DNA of 64,000 nucleotides from Engraulis encrasicolus (lineage: Eukaryota > Chordata > Actinopteri > Clupeiformes > Engraulidae). Shown here in pieces: positions 10,349 through 20,990 of this stretch. Location of the stretch: the NCBI RefSeq assembly GCF_034702125.1, contig NC_085867.1:39804983-39868982 (forward strand), given 5' to 3'. How positions within the stretch are numbered: position 1 is the first letter of the stretch; each line of letters opens with the position of its first letter. The notes beneath the pieces were generated by a model. The model was given only the letters and a program-made list of their open reading frames with translations. It did no database searches and was not told where the DNA came from. Position numbers and translations under genes: made by a program.

Positions 10349-10778
10349 TTAGCCTGATTATCATTGACGGTTGCAACGCTGAAGGTGTTGCGTCACTAGG
10401 AGGGCGCGTCTTGTCTACCTCATTTTACCCTCTCTGATCGGACCGTCACAGTTATCAGCAAGGAGAGTAGATATACAGGAGGGCTTACTGACGTCATAAC
10501 AGCGTAGTACGAAATGATGGCGAGGGGAGTACGGAAATGTTCTTCTTCTTCTACGGTCAGTATTGGAAGCATCAGGGAAGCATGCAATGCCACTTCCGCG
10601 AGGGTCGGAGTGTGGAACAGGTCATAGGACAGCGTGAATGTTTGTCAGCTGTCCTTAATTACCCCCTGCAATTACTGCTGACCAACAGCTGCAGTTAATT
10701 TGGCCACAAACTGAACACTGACAACCGGATATCCTCTTTCGGCACATTGTCGCGGAGCTTCCGGATTTTGCGGAGTAC

Positions 10779-11150
10779 GGATATAGTTGTATCCATACTC
10801 ATGAACGGCGTGACGTTTTCCATGTGCGTTACGCCCATTTGTGGGGGAAAACAACACATGCAAGTCAATTGGTGATGTTGGGGATTAATAAACGAAAGAT
10901 ACGGACCTGTAGACTAGCGTTGTTCACGCGCAACATGCCGAAAACGTGTTGCGTTGCCGGTTGTTCAAATAATATAGCCAAACAGCCGTGGCTGAAGCAT
11001 GGAATGTATTTATTTAGGCTAGCCAATGTAGCATGTAAGTCAATGAGACATTCGGTTTGTTTTCACCCATAAAGGGGCGTAACGCAAATTTAAGAGCAAA
11101 GTACCCGGATGACCGTTCATGAGTATCACGGTCTCGCACCCACTGACCAT
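10779..11150. repeat. Imperfect inverted repeat around a THAP-type fragment
   Basis: Words such as actcatgaacgg and gtgcgttacgccc at 10796-10835 recur in inverse orientation at about 11070-11130 (ggggcgtaacgcaaat, ccgttcatgagta). The arms enclose the THAP-like fragment, suggesting a small inverted-repeat transposon or hairpin. Confidence 0.5.
10935..11035 (+). pseudogene. THAP-type zinc-finger N-terminal fragment
   Basis: From the ATG at 10935 the frame reads MPKTCCVAGCSNN and then a short segment before degenerating. The opening M-P-K-x-C-C-V-x-G-C is characteristic of the C2CH THAP domain, a DNA-binding domain of host regulators and of P-element-type transposases. Only the first third of the domain is present; the later Cys-x2-His, the AVPTIF-like box and a downstream catalytic region are not seen. 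The frame is also open upstream to 10824, but that part has no recognised motif. It may be the first exon of a THAP gene or a transposase relic. A later open stretch at 11306-11406 (KQKYYKTHF) may be unrelated. Confidence 0.45.
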
Positions 11151-11217
11151 GCGGAAGGTAGTTTCCATTCGCTAGTGTCCTCAGGCAACACCCCCGTACT
11201 ACACCGTGGCCAATGCA

Positions 11218-11250
11218 TCCCCCCCCCCCCCCCCCACCCCCCCCCCCCAA
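11218..11250 (+). repeat. Poly(C) tract
   Basis: About 30 C residues with one or two interruptions. It is a likely site of length polymorphism or sequencing error. Confidence 0.95.
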
Positions 11251-11987
11251 GAGATTGTTCTTCTGTGTCGACTTTCTTTGGTTATCAGATTCATCAGTCG
11301 AGGCGAGATGGCAGAAGACAAACCCTCTAGTAGGAAACAAAAATACTACAAGACTCATTTTAAACCAGAGCCTATGCTAAAGCATATTCCTAACTCAGGT
11401 GAATAATGATGCACTGTTTGCAATTTTAGCACATTAATAACTATTCAATGAGAGGAAAGAGGAAAGAAAGAGAAGAGAGGATAAAAAAGTAGAAAGTAGG
11501 CCTATGCCATATAAATGTAGGCCTACAGTAGGCTAGATAACTAACCTTAAAATCAGATGAAAAAATGCTTTCAGTTTCTTTTATTTTGTTTAAACCATTA
11601 GGGGTGGTCATACTTTGAACAGGAAGCTGGTGCCATTTGGTAGCATTTTGGTTTAAATACCATTTATTTTCTTACCCAAGGCACAACAAGAAGACTCTTT
11701 GAGACCTTAGAGACATATTTTATGATAATAATGGTCCAGCATAGGCTACTGCAATAGGGCTACAGTATATTTAGGGCCTAGGCCATTGAGTGACATAAAG
11801 GCAATCAGAAGAGTTTACACACACACTTACCTCACATGGAGTCAGTAGGCCTATAACGACTTAAGTGGGCCCACTATTTTCTTTGTTTTGGTTTGAATTC
11901 TTGCAACTGCATTTTAGATTAGGCCTACTATCCATCATCACAACAGTTTTTTGTGTCGATAAACTATCTCCCTGACATCCGTTTTTG
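11251..11987. other. Unassigned AT-rich intergenic or intronic DNA
   Basis: No gene or mobile element was recognised. The word taggcct recurs several times between 11500 and 11930, without a clear unit. Confidence 0.4.
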
Positions 11988-12122
11988 TCTTCTTCTTCTT
12001 CTTCTTCTTCTAGGTAATGGCGGTTTACAATGTAGCTTGTATATCGCCACCTACTGTACAGGAGTGTGTGATACGATCATGAAATCATGGCAGGGCATAA
12101 TAAATTAAAGGGAAAAAAAAAA

Positions 12123-12177
<55 letters not shown>

Positions 12178-12183
12178 GTGTAT
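11988..12183 (-). other. LINE 3' UTR with (GAA)n tail and internal (CTTT)n
   Basis: On the minus strand the ORF2 stop is followed by a tetranucleotide tract (gaaa on the plus strand, 12121-12177). After that comes a conserved-looking end containing gtaggtggcgatatacaagc, and then the (GAA)n tail. The gaaa tract is probably a secondary expansion inside the UTR, because terminal sequence continues beyond it. Confidence 0.7.
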
Positions 12184-15100
12184 CTATATCCTGTCCATTA
12201 GACCTGTATCACCTAGGTACCTCATAAGGCCTTTGAGTCTAGTGCCTTGCATTCCCTCTTCCTTCAAGATGGTTTGGATATCATCCTCTCCTTCCTGCTC
12301 TCTCCAGTGTGACCTGTGTTCAGAAAATTTACTGCAGTGAAAAAGAATGTGCTCAACATCTTCTTTAACTTGACATTCAGTGCAAAGTCCATCACTTTTA
12401 CCCAAGACATGTAATGTGGCGTTGATGCCAGCATGCCCCAGTCTCAGTCTTGTGAACACAACTTCCTCCCTTCTTCCCAGCCCCACTGATGTGATTCTTT
12501 TCCCCCCAACCTGCGGTTGCACATTAAAGTACTTCCTGCCCTTTATGTCTGACTCCCATTCATCCTGCCACATATTCATGATTTCTGTCTTGATATAAGA
12601 TTTAGCTTCTCCTTTCCCTAGTGGAACATGGATTGAGATACCTTGGTGGCCTAATGCATCTTTGGCAGCTTTATCGGCGGTGTCATTACCCTTGAGGCCC
12701 TTATGAGCTGGGACCCAGCAAAATTGGACAATGAGCCCTAGATTACTAAGTTGAGCCAAGAGCTGTCTTGTTTCAATAATTAAGTCATCTCTTACTGCAT
12801 GTCCAGAGATAAAGCTTTCCAAGACTGAGAGTGAATCTGTGCAGATGACTGATTTAAAAGGCTTGACTTCTTCTATCCATCTCAGGGCAGTGATTATAGC
12901 AGTTAGTTCTACTGAATATATGGATAAGAAGTTATTCAGTCGGTACCCATACGTCCTTTGGAATTCAGGTATATAGATTCCAATACTACACTGGCCAGTT
13001 TGAGGGTTTTTTGAGCCATCTGTAAATATATGTAGGAACCCATAAAAAGCAGACTTCAGATATGTTTTACAATGTATTGCAAATCCATCATCATTAGGGT
13101 GGTCTTCCTTCACTTTCAGTAGCTCTGTGTTAACATCTGGGGCAGGAAGGATCCATGGGGGTACATTACTCATTACCAATGCAGAGTTAAATTCAAGGCT
13201 TTTTAAACCAAACATGCTTGCATCCCCTTCAATGTTCCACCCAAATCCCTTTCCTTCTTTATAATATTCCCAACAATCTTGGAGCACTGACATGGCTGGG
13301 CTGTCGGTGCTACACTGTAGCCTGACCCAGTAGGTCAGTGCCAATTTCTTAAAGCGCATCTGAATAGGAGCTTCCTCTGCCTCCACTTGCAGGGCGCTAA
13401 TGGGAGTTGTCTTAATGGCACCCAGGGCTATTCTCAGGGCCCTTGAGTGTACTCTTTCAAGCTTCATGAGGGACGTTTTACAGGCAGCTCCATAAACTAT
13501 ACAACCATAATCAGTATTTGACCTAATCAAGGCTCTAAAAATATTGAGTAAAGATTGTCTATCTGCGCCCCAGCAGAGACCAGAGACCATACGCATTAAG
13601 TTCAAGACCTTTTTGCATTTTGTTTCTACATATTCAATGTGTCGTTTCCAGGTGAGTTTATTGTCCAACCAAAGACCCAGGTACTTGAAGTCATCTCCTC
13701 TTTTGAGAGGCTGGTCATAAAGTAAAATTTCATGGGCTTCTGACACGTTCTTCCTTGTGAAATAAGTCACTTGTGATTTTTGCACAGAAAACTTAAAACC
13801 CCACTCCATTCCCCACTGTTCTAAAATATACAGTTCCTTCTGTATTGTTTTAGTGATGTGCGGGATATTATTCCCCCTCCTCCATATGACAGCATCATCA
13901 GCATACAGTAAACCATTGTTCATATTGCTCAGTTTCTCAAATATGTCATTAATCATGAGATTAAACAAAATTGGGCTTATCACACTACCTTGTGGAATTC
14001 CCCCTTCCACAGAGAATTCATTGGAAAGGACCTCACCAACCCTAACCCTCAGTGTACGCTGTGATAGGAAATTTAAGATGTAATTATACATCTTCCCTTC
14101 AATGCCCATTTTATTTAGTTTGATTAAGAGTCCTTCTCTCCACATTGTGTCATAGGCTTTTTCGATGTCTAGGAAGATTGCTACCATTGCTTCCTTCATA
14201 GTCAGTGCTTTCTCAATTTCATTGGTTAGTTTAACCAGGGCATCAGTAGTTGACCTTTGTTTTCTAAATCCAGTTTGATAGCCATATAGTAAATTATTAT
14301 ATTCCAGAAAGTAGTTTAGTCTAGCCACAACCATTTTTTCCATAAGTTTGCCCAGGTGAGAAGTGAGGGCAATTGGTCTATAATTACCTGGATCACATTT
14401 GTCCTTACCAGGTTTATGAAATGGGAGGATTGTTGATCTCTTCCATGCCGCTGGTATTGCGCCCTCCTCCCATACTTTGTTAAAAAGTTTCAGGATAATT
14501 TCCAAAACCTCATCAGGGAGTTGTCTAAACATGGCATAGCAAAGGCCATCACTACCAGGCGCAGAGTAGCCTGTATTCTTTAGGGCCATCTTTAGCTCAG
14601 TCATACTAAAATCAAGATCTATACTAGACTTGTTTGATTCCTTCTTAGTGAGGAGGTCCTCATTCATACTTAACATTTCCTCTTTCTTTTTTTTGAAGCA
14701 GTCTTCCAGGTGGTGACCTTTATGAACATCTGCAAAAGTTTTAGCCAGTATATTAGCTTTCTCTACATCTGTGGTATAATACCCATCCCTGTCAGTTAAG
14801 ACAGGAATATGAGGGGGTATATATCTACCAGTCATCTTTTTAATCATCATCCATACTTGATTAAGTGAAGTTTCTCTGCCTATAGATGAACAGAATTCTC
14901 TCCAGGATTCTCTTTTCGCCTCTTTAATAATACGTCTAGCTAGTGCCTTCTTGTTTTGATAGTCCAGTAAGTTGTCAGATGTTAAAGTTTTACGTAGTAT
15001 CTTTAAAGCCTTGTTTCGATCCTTTATTGCTTTAGTACATTTATCATTCCACCAGGGGACATTCTTCATATTTCTTTGCCCTTCACTCATTGGTATCGAC

Positions 15101-15963
15101 TGTCTTGCTATAAAATAGAGGAATGAGCTTATGCCATCATTCATGTTTTCCACATTCTGCTCAGCATCTGATGGACGTTCGGACAATTCTGTAGACATGC
15201 TCTGGAATTCTTCCCAGTTAGCTTTCCAAAACAGCCACTTATGGTGGACATACTTCGGTTCAGTCCTGATTTCCACATCCATTTTACACCATATAGGGAA
15301 ATGATCGCTGCCAATAGTAGTTGTTTGGTCAGTGCACCATTGACATCTGTAAGCTAATCTTCTGTCAACTAAGGTTAAGTCAATGCATGAAGCTTCATTC
15401 TTAAGGATATTGAGTCTAGTGCCAGAGCCATCATTTACACACACTAGCATTCTGTCCATAATTACGTCTTCAACCACCATGCCATTCATGTCTGTGTGCT
15501 TACTACCCCACAAACTATTGTGGGCATTAAAATCGCCACACCATATCTCTGTGTGGCTCCTCTTAATAATACCATTTAGGAGATCACTTGTTAAGGCTTT
15601 GCATGGGTTATAATAATTGATGATGGTATAAGTTTCCTTAGACCCATTAAATATTTCTGTGACAATACATTCATGTTCACCGCTTACTTTAATACACTTA
15701 TATGGAATGCCTTCTTTGATAAAGGTTACACATCCACCACCTCTTTCATTACTTCTGTCATACCTGATCGCACTATAGCCCTTAATAATAAATTGCAGGT
15801 GTGGTTTCAACCATGTCTCCTGAATACATATAACCTCAGGTTTATCAGTTAGTTCATGAATATATCTTTTGAGTTCCTGACCATTAGCTATTAAGCTTCG
15901 TGCATTCCATTGTAAAATGAAAAACACCATAATCCATTCAAGTACTATCTTGGCTCTGTCCAT
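12184..15963 (-). CDS. LINE ORF2: endonuclease, reverse transcriptase, RNase H
   Basis: This 1259-codon frame is the replicase of the I-group LINE. The N-terminal exonuclease-endonuclease-phosphatase domain has QWNARSL (N20), IQETW (E49), CGDFNAH and GSDHF (D220, H221), all apparently catalytic. The RT domain has GNYRPIALTS, the FLDIEKAYD box near residue 596, GIPQGSVISP and YADD at 687-690. The RNase H domain (about 975-1110) has FTDGSKN, SVELTA, CTDSLS and GNDTADKAA. A terminal CTECQ...HILFHC zinc motif lies near residue 1210. No internal stop or frameshift is seen. The ATG used here lies inside the last codons of ORF1; a start at Met12 would be equally compatible with the domain. It nicks target DNA and copies the element RNA at the nick. 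Confidence 0.93.
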   Translation of the reverse strand: MDRAKIVLEWIMVFFILQWNARSLIANGQELKRYIHELTDKPEVICIQETWLKPHLQFIIKGYSAIRYDRSNERGGGCVTFIKEGIPYKCIKVSGEHECIVTEIFNGSKETYTIINYYNPCKALTSDLLNGIIKRSHTEIWCGDFNAHNSLWGSKHTDMNGMVVEDVIMDRMLVCVNDGSGTRLNILKNEASCIDLTLVDRRLAYRCQWCTDQTTTIGSDHFPIWCKMDVEIRTEPKYVHHKWLFWKANWEEFQSMSTELSERPSDAEQNVENMNDGISSFLYFIARQSIPMSEGQRNMKNVPWWNDKCTKAIKDRNKALKILRKTLTSDNLLDYQNKKALARRIIKEAKRESWREFCSSIGRETSLNQVWMMIKKMTGRYIPPHIPVLTDRDGYYTTDVEKANILAKTFADVHKGHHLEDCFKKKKEEMLSMNEDLLTKKESNKSSIDLDFSMTELKMALKNTGYSAPGSDGLCYAMFRQLPDEVLEIILKLFNKVWEEGAIPAAWKRSTILPFHKPGKDKCDPGNYRPIALTSHLGKLMEKMVVARLNYFLEYNNLLYGYQTGFRKQRSTTDALVKLTNEIEKALTMKEAMVAIFLDIEKAYDTMWREGLLIKLNKMGIEGKMYNYILNFLSQRTLRVRVGEVLSNEFSVEGGIPQGSVISPILFNLMINDIFEKLSNMNNGLLYADDAVIWRRGNNIPHITKTIQKELYILEQWGMEWGFKFSVQKSQVTYFTRKNVSEAHEILLYDQPLKRGDDFKYLGLWLDNKLTWKRHIEYVETKCKKVLNLMRMVSGLCWGADRQSLLNIFRALIRSNTDYGCIVYGAACKTSLMKLERVHSRALRIALGAIKTTPISALQVEAEEAPIQMRFKKLALTYWVRLQCSTDSPAMSVLQDCWEYYKEGKGFGWNIEGDASMFGLKSLEFNSALVMSNVPPWILPAPDVNTELLKVKEDHPNDDGFAIHCKTYLKSAFYGFLHIFTDGSKNPQTGQCSIGIYIPEFQRTYGYRLNNFLSIYSVELTAIITALRWIEEVKPFKSVICTDSLSVLESFISGHAVRDDLIIETRQLLAQLSNLGLIVQFCWVPAHKGLKGNDTADKAAKDALGHQGISIHVPLGKGEAKSYIKTEIMNMWQDEWESDIKGRKYFNVQPQVGGKRITSVGLGRREEVVFTRLRLGHAGINATLHVLGKSDGLCTECQVKEDVEHILFHCSKFSEHRSHWREQEGEDDIQTILKEEGMQGTRLKGLMRYLGDTGLMDRI

Positions 15964-17086
15964 ATTTGCGATTTATCATTAGATGTATCTCATCCATTGT
16001 AGTACTAGACCCCAAGAAACCATTGGCAATTTCCACAATTGAACTAATCCTATCACGTTTCCTTTTGATTTTCAAGGTTGTATTCATTACTGTACACAAG
16101 AATGCAATAAATTCATTTTTGTTCACCAATAGTGTATCCTTTGTTATATAATTGTTGCATGCACATTTCCTAGGTTCTGGTATCGGCCTATTCAGGTGCT
16201 GACTTCCATTCAGTAGACCCTGCCCATTGCTTTGGCTTATTCTGTGATATTGGCTCCCTGCAGTGCTAGATCGGGGTACGGGTGTAGGGGCGCTAGCGGC
16301 CTTGTCATTCTGAACCGTCTTAAGGGCATTCGCATAAGACATTTTACGCAAAACTCTGCATTTCTGTACTTCCTTTGCCTCTTTTTGTTTTTCACAGCCA
16401 CCATACGCAGCACTATGTGGGCCGCCACAATTGCAGCATTTTAACACATCTGCTTCGCATTTACCATAGTCGTGGTCCCCACCACATTTCGAACACCTGA
16501 CTTTCCCTCTGCATTGGCTTGCAACATGACCAAATCTTTGGCATTGGAAGCACCTTAGCGGGGGAGGAACATATTCGCCCACCGTGTATGACATATATCC
16601 CATTTGGACTCGCGCTGGCAAGTCTTTATCAAAAGTTAGCAAAATTGACAAACTGTCTATTTTCTCTTTTCCTTTTGTCAGACGTTTGACCTCGGTTACA
16701 CCATACTGGGACAGTGTCTCTTTAATTTCCTCTACAGATACAGAGGTAGGGATTCCTGAGATGACCCCTCTTGCTCTAGACTTTGTACCAGGAACATGCA
16801 CAGATATCTTCAAGTTATTAAGTGTGGTTTTCTTCAGTATGATTTTGCGTTGCTCTTCTGATTTGGCGTATATCAACAGCCTACCATTTCCCAGGAATGT
16901 GGCGCGTTGGATATTACCTATCTCTTTCTGAATGGCCTTAGTGATATGCATGGGATGATGGTCTGGTCCACCTTTAGTTTCAAAGGAAACAATTACTTTC
17001 CATGAGTCAGTCACGCTACCTACATTAGCATTGGGCTTAGGTCGTTCTCTAACAACTCTGGATTTTTTGCTTATCACTGACGCCAT
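15938..17086 (-). CDS. LINE ORF1: CCHC zinc-knuckle nucleic-acid-binding protein
   Basis: This 382-codon frame lies upstream of ORF2 and overlaps it by 26 nt: the ORF2 ATG sits within the ORF1 tail (KYGQSQDST), a coupling arrangement seen in I and Jockey LINEs. The middle part (about 20-175) resembles the RNA-recognition-like region of such ORF1 proteins, with VSVEEIKETLSQYGVTEVKR. Three zinc knuckles follow at about 178-237 (CFQCQRFGHVASQC, CSKCGGDHDYGKC, CCNCGGPHSAAYGGC). The protein would coat the element RNA. The start at 17086 is the first Met after the leader. Confidence 0.9.
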   Translation of the reverse strand: MASVISKKSRVVRERPKPNANVGSVTDSWKVIVSFETKGGPDHHPMHITKAIQKEIGNIQRATFLGNGRLLIYAKSEEQRKIILKKTTLNNLKISVHVPGTKSRARGVISGIPTSVSVEEIKETLSQYGVTEVKRLTKGKEKIDSLSILLTFDKDLPARVQMGYMSYTVGEYVPPPLRCFQCQRFGHVASQCRGKVRCSKCGGDHDYGKCEADVLKCCNCGGPHSAAYGGCEKQKEAKEVQKCRVLRKMSYANALKTVQNDKAASAPTPVPRSSTAGSQYHRISQSNGQGLLNGSQHLNRPIPEPRKCACNNYITKDTLLVNKNEFIAFLCTVMNTTLKIKRKRDRISSIVEIANGFLGSSTTMDEIHLMINRKYGQSQDST

Positions 17087-17190
17087 TTAGGCCTTGAGCC
17101 AGAAGCCAAAAATTGACCACTCGCAATCGAACGGGTGGGCAAGTTCTAATCTGTTTTTTTGACTTCTTGGACATCTCAAGTTAACAGTTT

Positions 17191-17451
17191 GGCATGATAA
17201 CCATTGCAAACAGGTAGCTTTTTGGTAGTTATCACGTGTTGAAATGGTGGACCAGTAAAATGGAAATGTGAAAAATCGGTATTGTGGTTCTTTGTTATTA
17301 TGTAGTTTGTTGACCACACAGGGTGCTTAAATGACCCCAGGGATGCTTTCCCTTCTATCAGGACCCTACAGGAGTTGTTAGACCACACTAATAGGCTAAT
17401 AGAATCACCTCAGCAATATGTGAATGACAAAATGTGATAAAATATGAAATC
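17191..17451 (+). repeat. Direct repeat copy 1 (about 250 bp)
   Basis: It starts ggcatgataaccattgca and includes gttgaccacacagggtgc and gacaaaatgtgataaaa. All recur in the same order and orientation at 17569-17800. Copy 1 has about 30 extra bp near 17215-17245. It directly borders the 5' side of the LINE. Confidence 0.85.
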
Positions 17452-17568
17452 CGTTTTTGTTTTTATTAAGCTTATTATTATTACATTTCCCCCAACAGTA
17501 AAACAAAAACAAAAAACATAATGAACAAACACATACTAACATGTGATAACCATACTGTACATTAACAT

Positions 17569-17800
17569 GGCATGATAACCATTGCAAATGGTGGACCAGT
17601 AAAACGGAAATGTGAAAACTGTATTGTTTTTTGTTATTATGCAGTTTGTTGACCACACAGGGTGCCTACATTTCCTCAGGGATGCTTTCCATTCAATCAA
17701 GACCCTAAAGAGGTTGTTAGACCATACCAATTGACCTAATATAATCACCAAAGCAATATGTGATTGACAAAATGTGATAAAAATGACAACATATGAAATC
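17569..17800 (+). repeat. Direct repeat copy 2 (about 230 bp)
   Basis: Second copy of the 17191-17451 unit, offset by about 378 bp and diverged by scattered substitutions. The two are separated by an AT-rich spacer (17452-17568). Confidence 0.85.
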
Positions 17801-17944
17801 TTTTTTTCTTAACTTTTCCTGCAACAGCAAGAATAAATAAAGAGCATTATTTCAGTCCTCAGGATCTGACTCAGTCTAGTAAATATCTGTAAATATGTCA
17901 CCATGATTATCCTCTTCATGCTGATATACACATGTTTGAAGTTT

Positions 17945-18187
17945 TCAGAGGGTTGTGCAGCATTTCCAGCTACTTCTCAGACATTGGCAATCCAGCAGTT
18001 TACATTGATGGCTGTACTTGCAAGACATCAGTTGTAACACTGCCTCAGGGGCTGAATATCCCCACATCCACTGTATAGTGAGATGGACATTTTCATCGTT
18101 GGCCCAGACATGGTCAAGTGGGCTTGGGATTTGTGAATGCTGCTGAAGACTTGCTTTCCAGATGCCAGACTGATAGTTGGCACACAC
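17945..18187 (-). pseudogene. Cys-rich (CXC-like) protein tail fragment
   Basis: The minus-strand frame reads CANYQSGIWKASLQQ, then a P-S-P-x-D-H-x-W motif, then SAPEAVLQLMSCKYSHQCK and CQCLRSSWKC. That layout (x-P-E-A-V-L-x-L-x-x-C, then closely spaced C-x-C pairs) resembles the cysteine-rich C-terminal tail in many uncharacterised invertebrate and fish proteins, often repeat-borne. Several expected Cys are substituted (CKY for CKC, KCC) and the frame stops early, so I treat it as a decayed exon. Function unknown; host gene fragment or transposon cargo are both possible. Confidence 0.35.
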
Positions 18188-18920
18188 TACTAGTCCTCAC
18201 ATGGTGGAAATTGGCTTGATTCACACTCTCCATGCTCAGTGCAGAAAAGCTGGTAGCGGGCTGTATTTATGTTCTACGTATTTGTCGATGCTATGTAGAG
18301 TTGGCACCTAAATGCTTCACGAATAGGTCCATGGACAGTTCCCAGTCCCGTCCCAGCTCATGAAAAAACTGTTTGAAAGAGCTCTGAACTCATCGTGAGC
18401 TTTAAGGCTGAGCTTTCCACGACCTGCACATCCTTTTGTGTTTTTATGATTATTTTTGTATTTACTTTTCTATTGTAGCCCTAGCCTCTTCCCCCTTACA
18501 TTAGAAAATTAGTATTTCAAGTAAAGATACTGTATACCCTATCACATAACCTCATGGCTTGGTGGTACTCACACTGGGTACAAAGTAGTTCAAGAAAACC
18601 ATCATGTGGTGTACTCCAACTGTCATGTGGTGTACCCCGGCCGCCTTTAACGCCATAACGCAGTCCCTCTATTATAACAGATATTGTCATTATTTGGTGT
18701 CATTATTGTCACCAAAATGGTAATAGAGCTTGGGAAGTCCCGCCCCTTAGTTCCGCATTTCACGGGACCTAAGCTGACCATCTAACAACATGGTAGAGAG
18801 TAATTATCTTCCAATCTCAGTCATTACATGCGCTGGGCAATGTTAGCAATGTTCTTATAATGTAGTTCAGCGTTTTCAGCCAAGAGTGAATTGGCCTGTC
18901 GCCAGGCCCATTTCCAGTAA
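18188..18920. other. Unassigned stretch
   Basis: No open frame with recognisable motifs and no clear repeat boundaries. The sequence leads straight into the TSD of the hAT element that follows. Confidence 0.35.
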
Positions 18921-18928
18921 GAGGCTAT

Positions 18929-19822
18929 CAGGGGTGGAAAGAATACTAAAACATGTAATTAAGTAAAAGTAAAATTACATCTTTAAAAATCTACTTAAGT
19001 AAAAGTAAAAAAAAAATACTTAATAAAAATGTGATTTGAGTAAAAGTTACCTTCAGTTTGCTTTTATATCGCTTTCCTTCAATAGCACCCTTCGTGACCT
19101 CTAGCTATCTCTGCACAAGTCATCTTCCAATAACCTGGCGATCGCACAACAAAATTCTGTGTGTGCTGGTGTGGCAAAGTTGCAGGGCTAGGGTCAGCCC
19201 ATTCATACAACAGCCCATTACTCTGAACTTAAGGGTCTGGATTTCATTGCGTTTGGGTCGTGGGCCTTAAATTGCAAAGACTGGGAAGCCTACCAAAGGA
19301 AATAGTCTGGTGGATTTCATTTAATTGCCAGTTGTGAGATTAAATTCATGAATAATTTTGTTAATAAACAATAATTCTTGTATATATTTTAAAACAACTG
19401 TTTTCAGGCTGCGCTGGTACTCCCTCAGCTTGAGTCCTTGGTGTGTGCTCTACTATTCCCAGCCAGTTACTTGCAACTCTATTGTGTACCGTCTGTGGGC
19501 TGTCGGACTAATGGTATGGGGCCGGCGGGCCCTAGATAGTCATCTAATAGATTAGTCCAAAATATATAATTTATGTTAAATGGTAAAAACACACAATTTC
19601 CCTTCATGTCTGACAGATTTTCCCCTTTATCTCAATTTTGCCTACCTCAGAATTTACTCAGACCTCAAGGTAGATTCAAATGTAAGTAAAATACTTTGGC
19701 CAAACTGTAATTTGGGTAGAAGTAAAATCACCTATTTTAATAACTACTTTGGACTCAGTTACTCATCAAAGTACTCAATTACAATAATTTGAGTAAATGT
19801 AATTAGTTACTTTCCATCCCTG
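18929..19822 (+). mobile_element. hAT non-autonomous element, 894 bp, TSD gaggctat
   Basis: Termini are caggggtggaaag on the left and, on the minus strand, cagggatggaaagtaactaa on the right. An identical 8-bp duplication, gaggctat, flanks it (18921-18928 and 19823-19830). An 8-bp TSD with CAGGG termini is the hAT signature. The interior arms carry aagtaaaagtaaaa-type words. The central 19080-19560 has no transposase. Confidence 0.9.
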
Positions 19823-20691
19823 GAGGCTATGGAACTTTTGTATGAGGTGGCGCCTTGTCAGTATACTGTACTTAAGTACTACTTATTACTACTTAAGTGT
19901 TTTTGGGAAACTCAGCCGAAGACAATATTATAAGAGTTACCAGCAGGGACAGCCAGATGAAGGTAGATAACTGAGCAGAAGGAGACAAATGCAAGCAGAC
20001 TCATGCTGTCCACTGCATCTGTCAGGCACAGACACACAGCCAATGCCACACCAACACACATGCACATTATGTGTTTTCTCTGGGTTTCTGGTAATGTGTT
20101 GTCTGGCGGCAAACGCCAGACTATATCGTCTAGCAGTTCGAAAAGAACGTGCAAGGCAGCATGGGTACTCCCAGGCTAGGTAATGTGTGGAATGATCAAA
20201 ATTTTAGAATAGCATAACATGTGAATCTAGAAACCATCACTTATTTTCACATAGTAAATGTACTTTCATTACCAGACACTGAAGCAGCAACTGTAAGGGA
20301 ATGCAACTCATCATTTTTTTATTCTTAATAATGTAATCGTGAAATATGTAATCTGTTATTCCCCATTACTGGCCTGCTCTCTGGACTCGGAAGGCTTTGA
20401 AGGTGAGGTGATCCCTCACCCCTCCTACTTTAAGTGCAGAGCGGGTCAGTCTGTTGATTTGGGACTTTATTTTTACTATTTCCAAACACAAGTGATTGCA
20501 TCATTGGCATGCACAGATCTAGGAACGGACTTGGTGGTTCTAAAGCAACAGCCCCTTTGCCGTACTGGACGAAAAAAGGCCTTTTTTTAAAGTTCCTTTT
20601 TTTTTTTTTTTGTCACAATGTGGTCCATATTGGCATGATCATCTATGGTAACGATTCTTGAGATCAAAAGCATGTGACAATTCACCTTGAT

Positions 20692-20990
20692 CTAACATAG
20701 CATAATAGAAGGGTGGGGACTCTAACTTATGTCTCAAGGGCCGTTTACGGCCCCTGATGTAATTTTAATCTTATGCAGTTTCACATGGAATATGACATGT
20801 TTTGTAAAGAACTGTTAGAAATTTAATTTGCAATACAATTAAGTTATGTTTTCAGGGGACCTAGTGAAGGTGAGGTCTGTTGTGAAGGTGTCCACCTTCA
20901 ATATAGGCCTAACTGCAGGGGGAAATCCTGGTTTGTGTTCATAGTACAGCCCTTTATAAAAATTGAAGTGGCCCTCGAATGAAAACGGCT
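20692..20990 (-). mobile_element. hAT relic of the 'gtggggaacctatggccc' type
   Basis: Read on the minus strand it shares gtactatgaacacaaacc, aggatttcccc, caaaacatgtcatatt and the ggccgtttacggccc region with 58690-58785 plus 60946-61110. The second copy is split by a foldback insertion. The terminus near 20710 (gtggggactc) resembles a known vertebrate hAT end. TSD not identified. Confidence 0.55.

Larger units (their letters stand above)
11988..17160 (-). mobile_element. I-group non-LTR retrotransposon, near full length
   Basis: Read on the minus strand it has a short 5' leader, ORF1 (zinc knuckles), ORF2 (endonuclease, RT, RNase H), a 3' UTR and a (GAA)n tail seen as (ttc)n at 11988-12012. 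RNase H placed after RT, with a CCHC ORF1, is typical of the I/Nimb/Ingi group. Both ORFs are open throughout. The leader is only about 60-75 bp, so the exact 5' end is uncertain. A loosely matching word lies at each edge (tccgtttttgtc at the left, tctgtttttttgac at 17150-17163), but I cannot call it a clean TSD. Confidence 0.88.
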
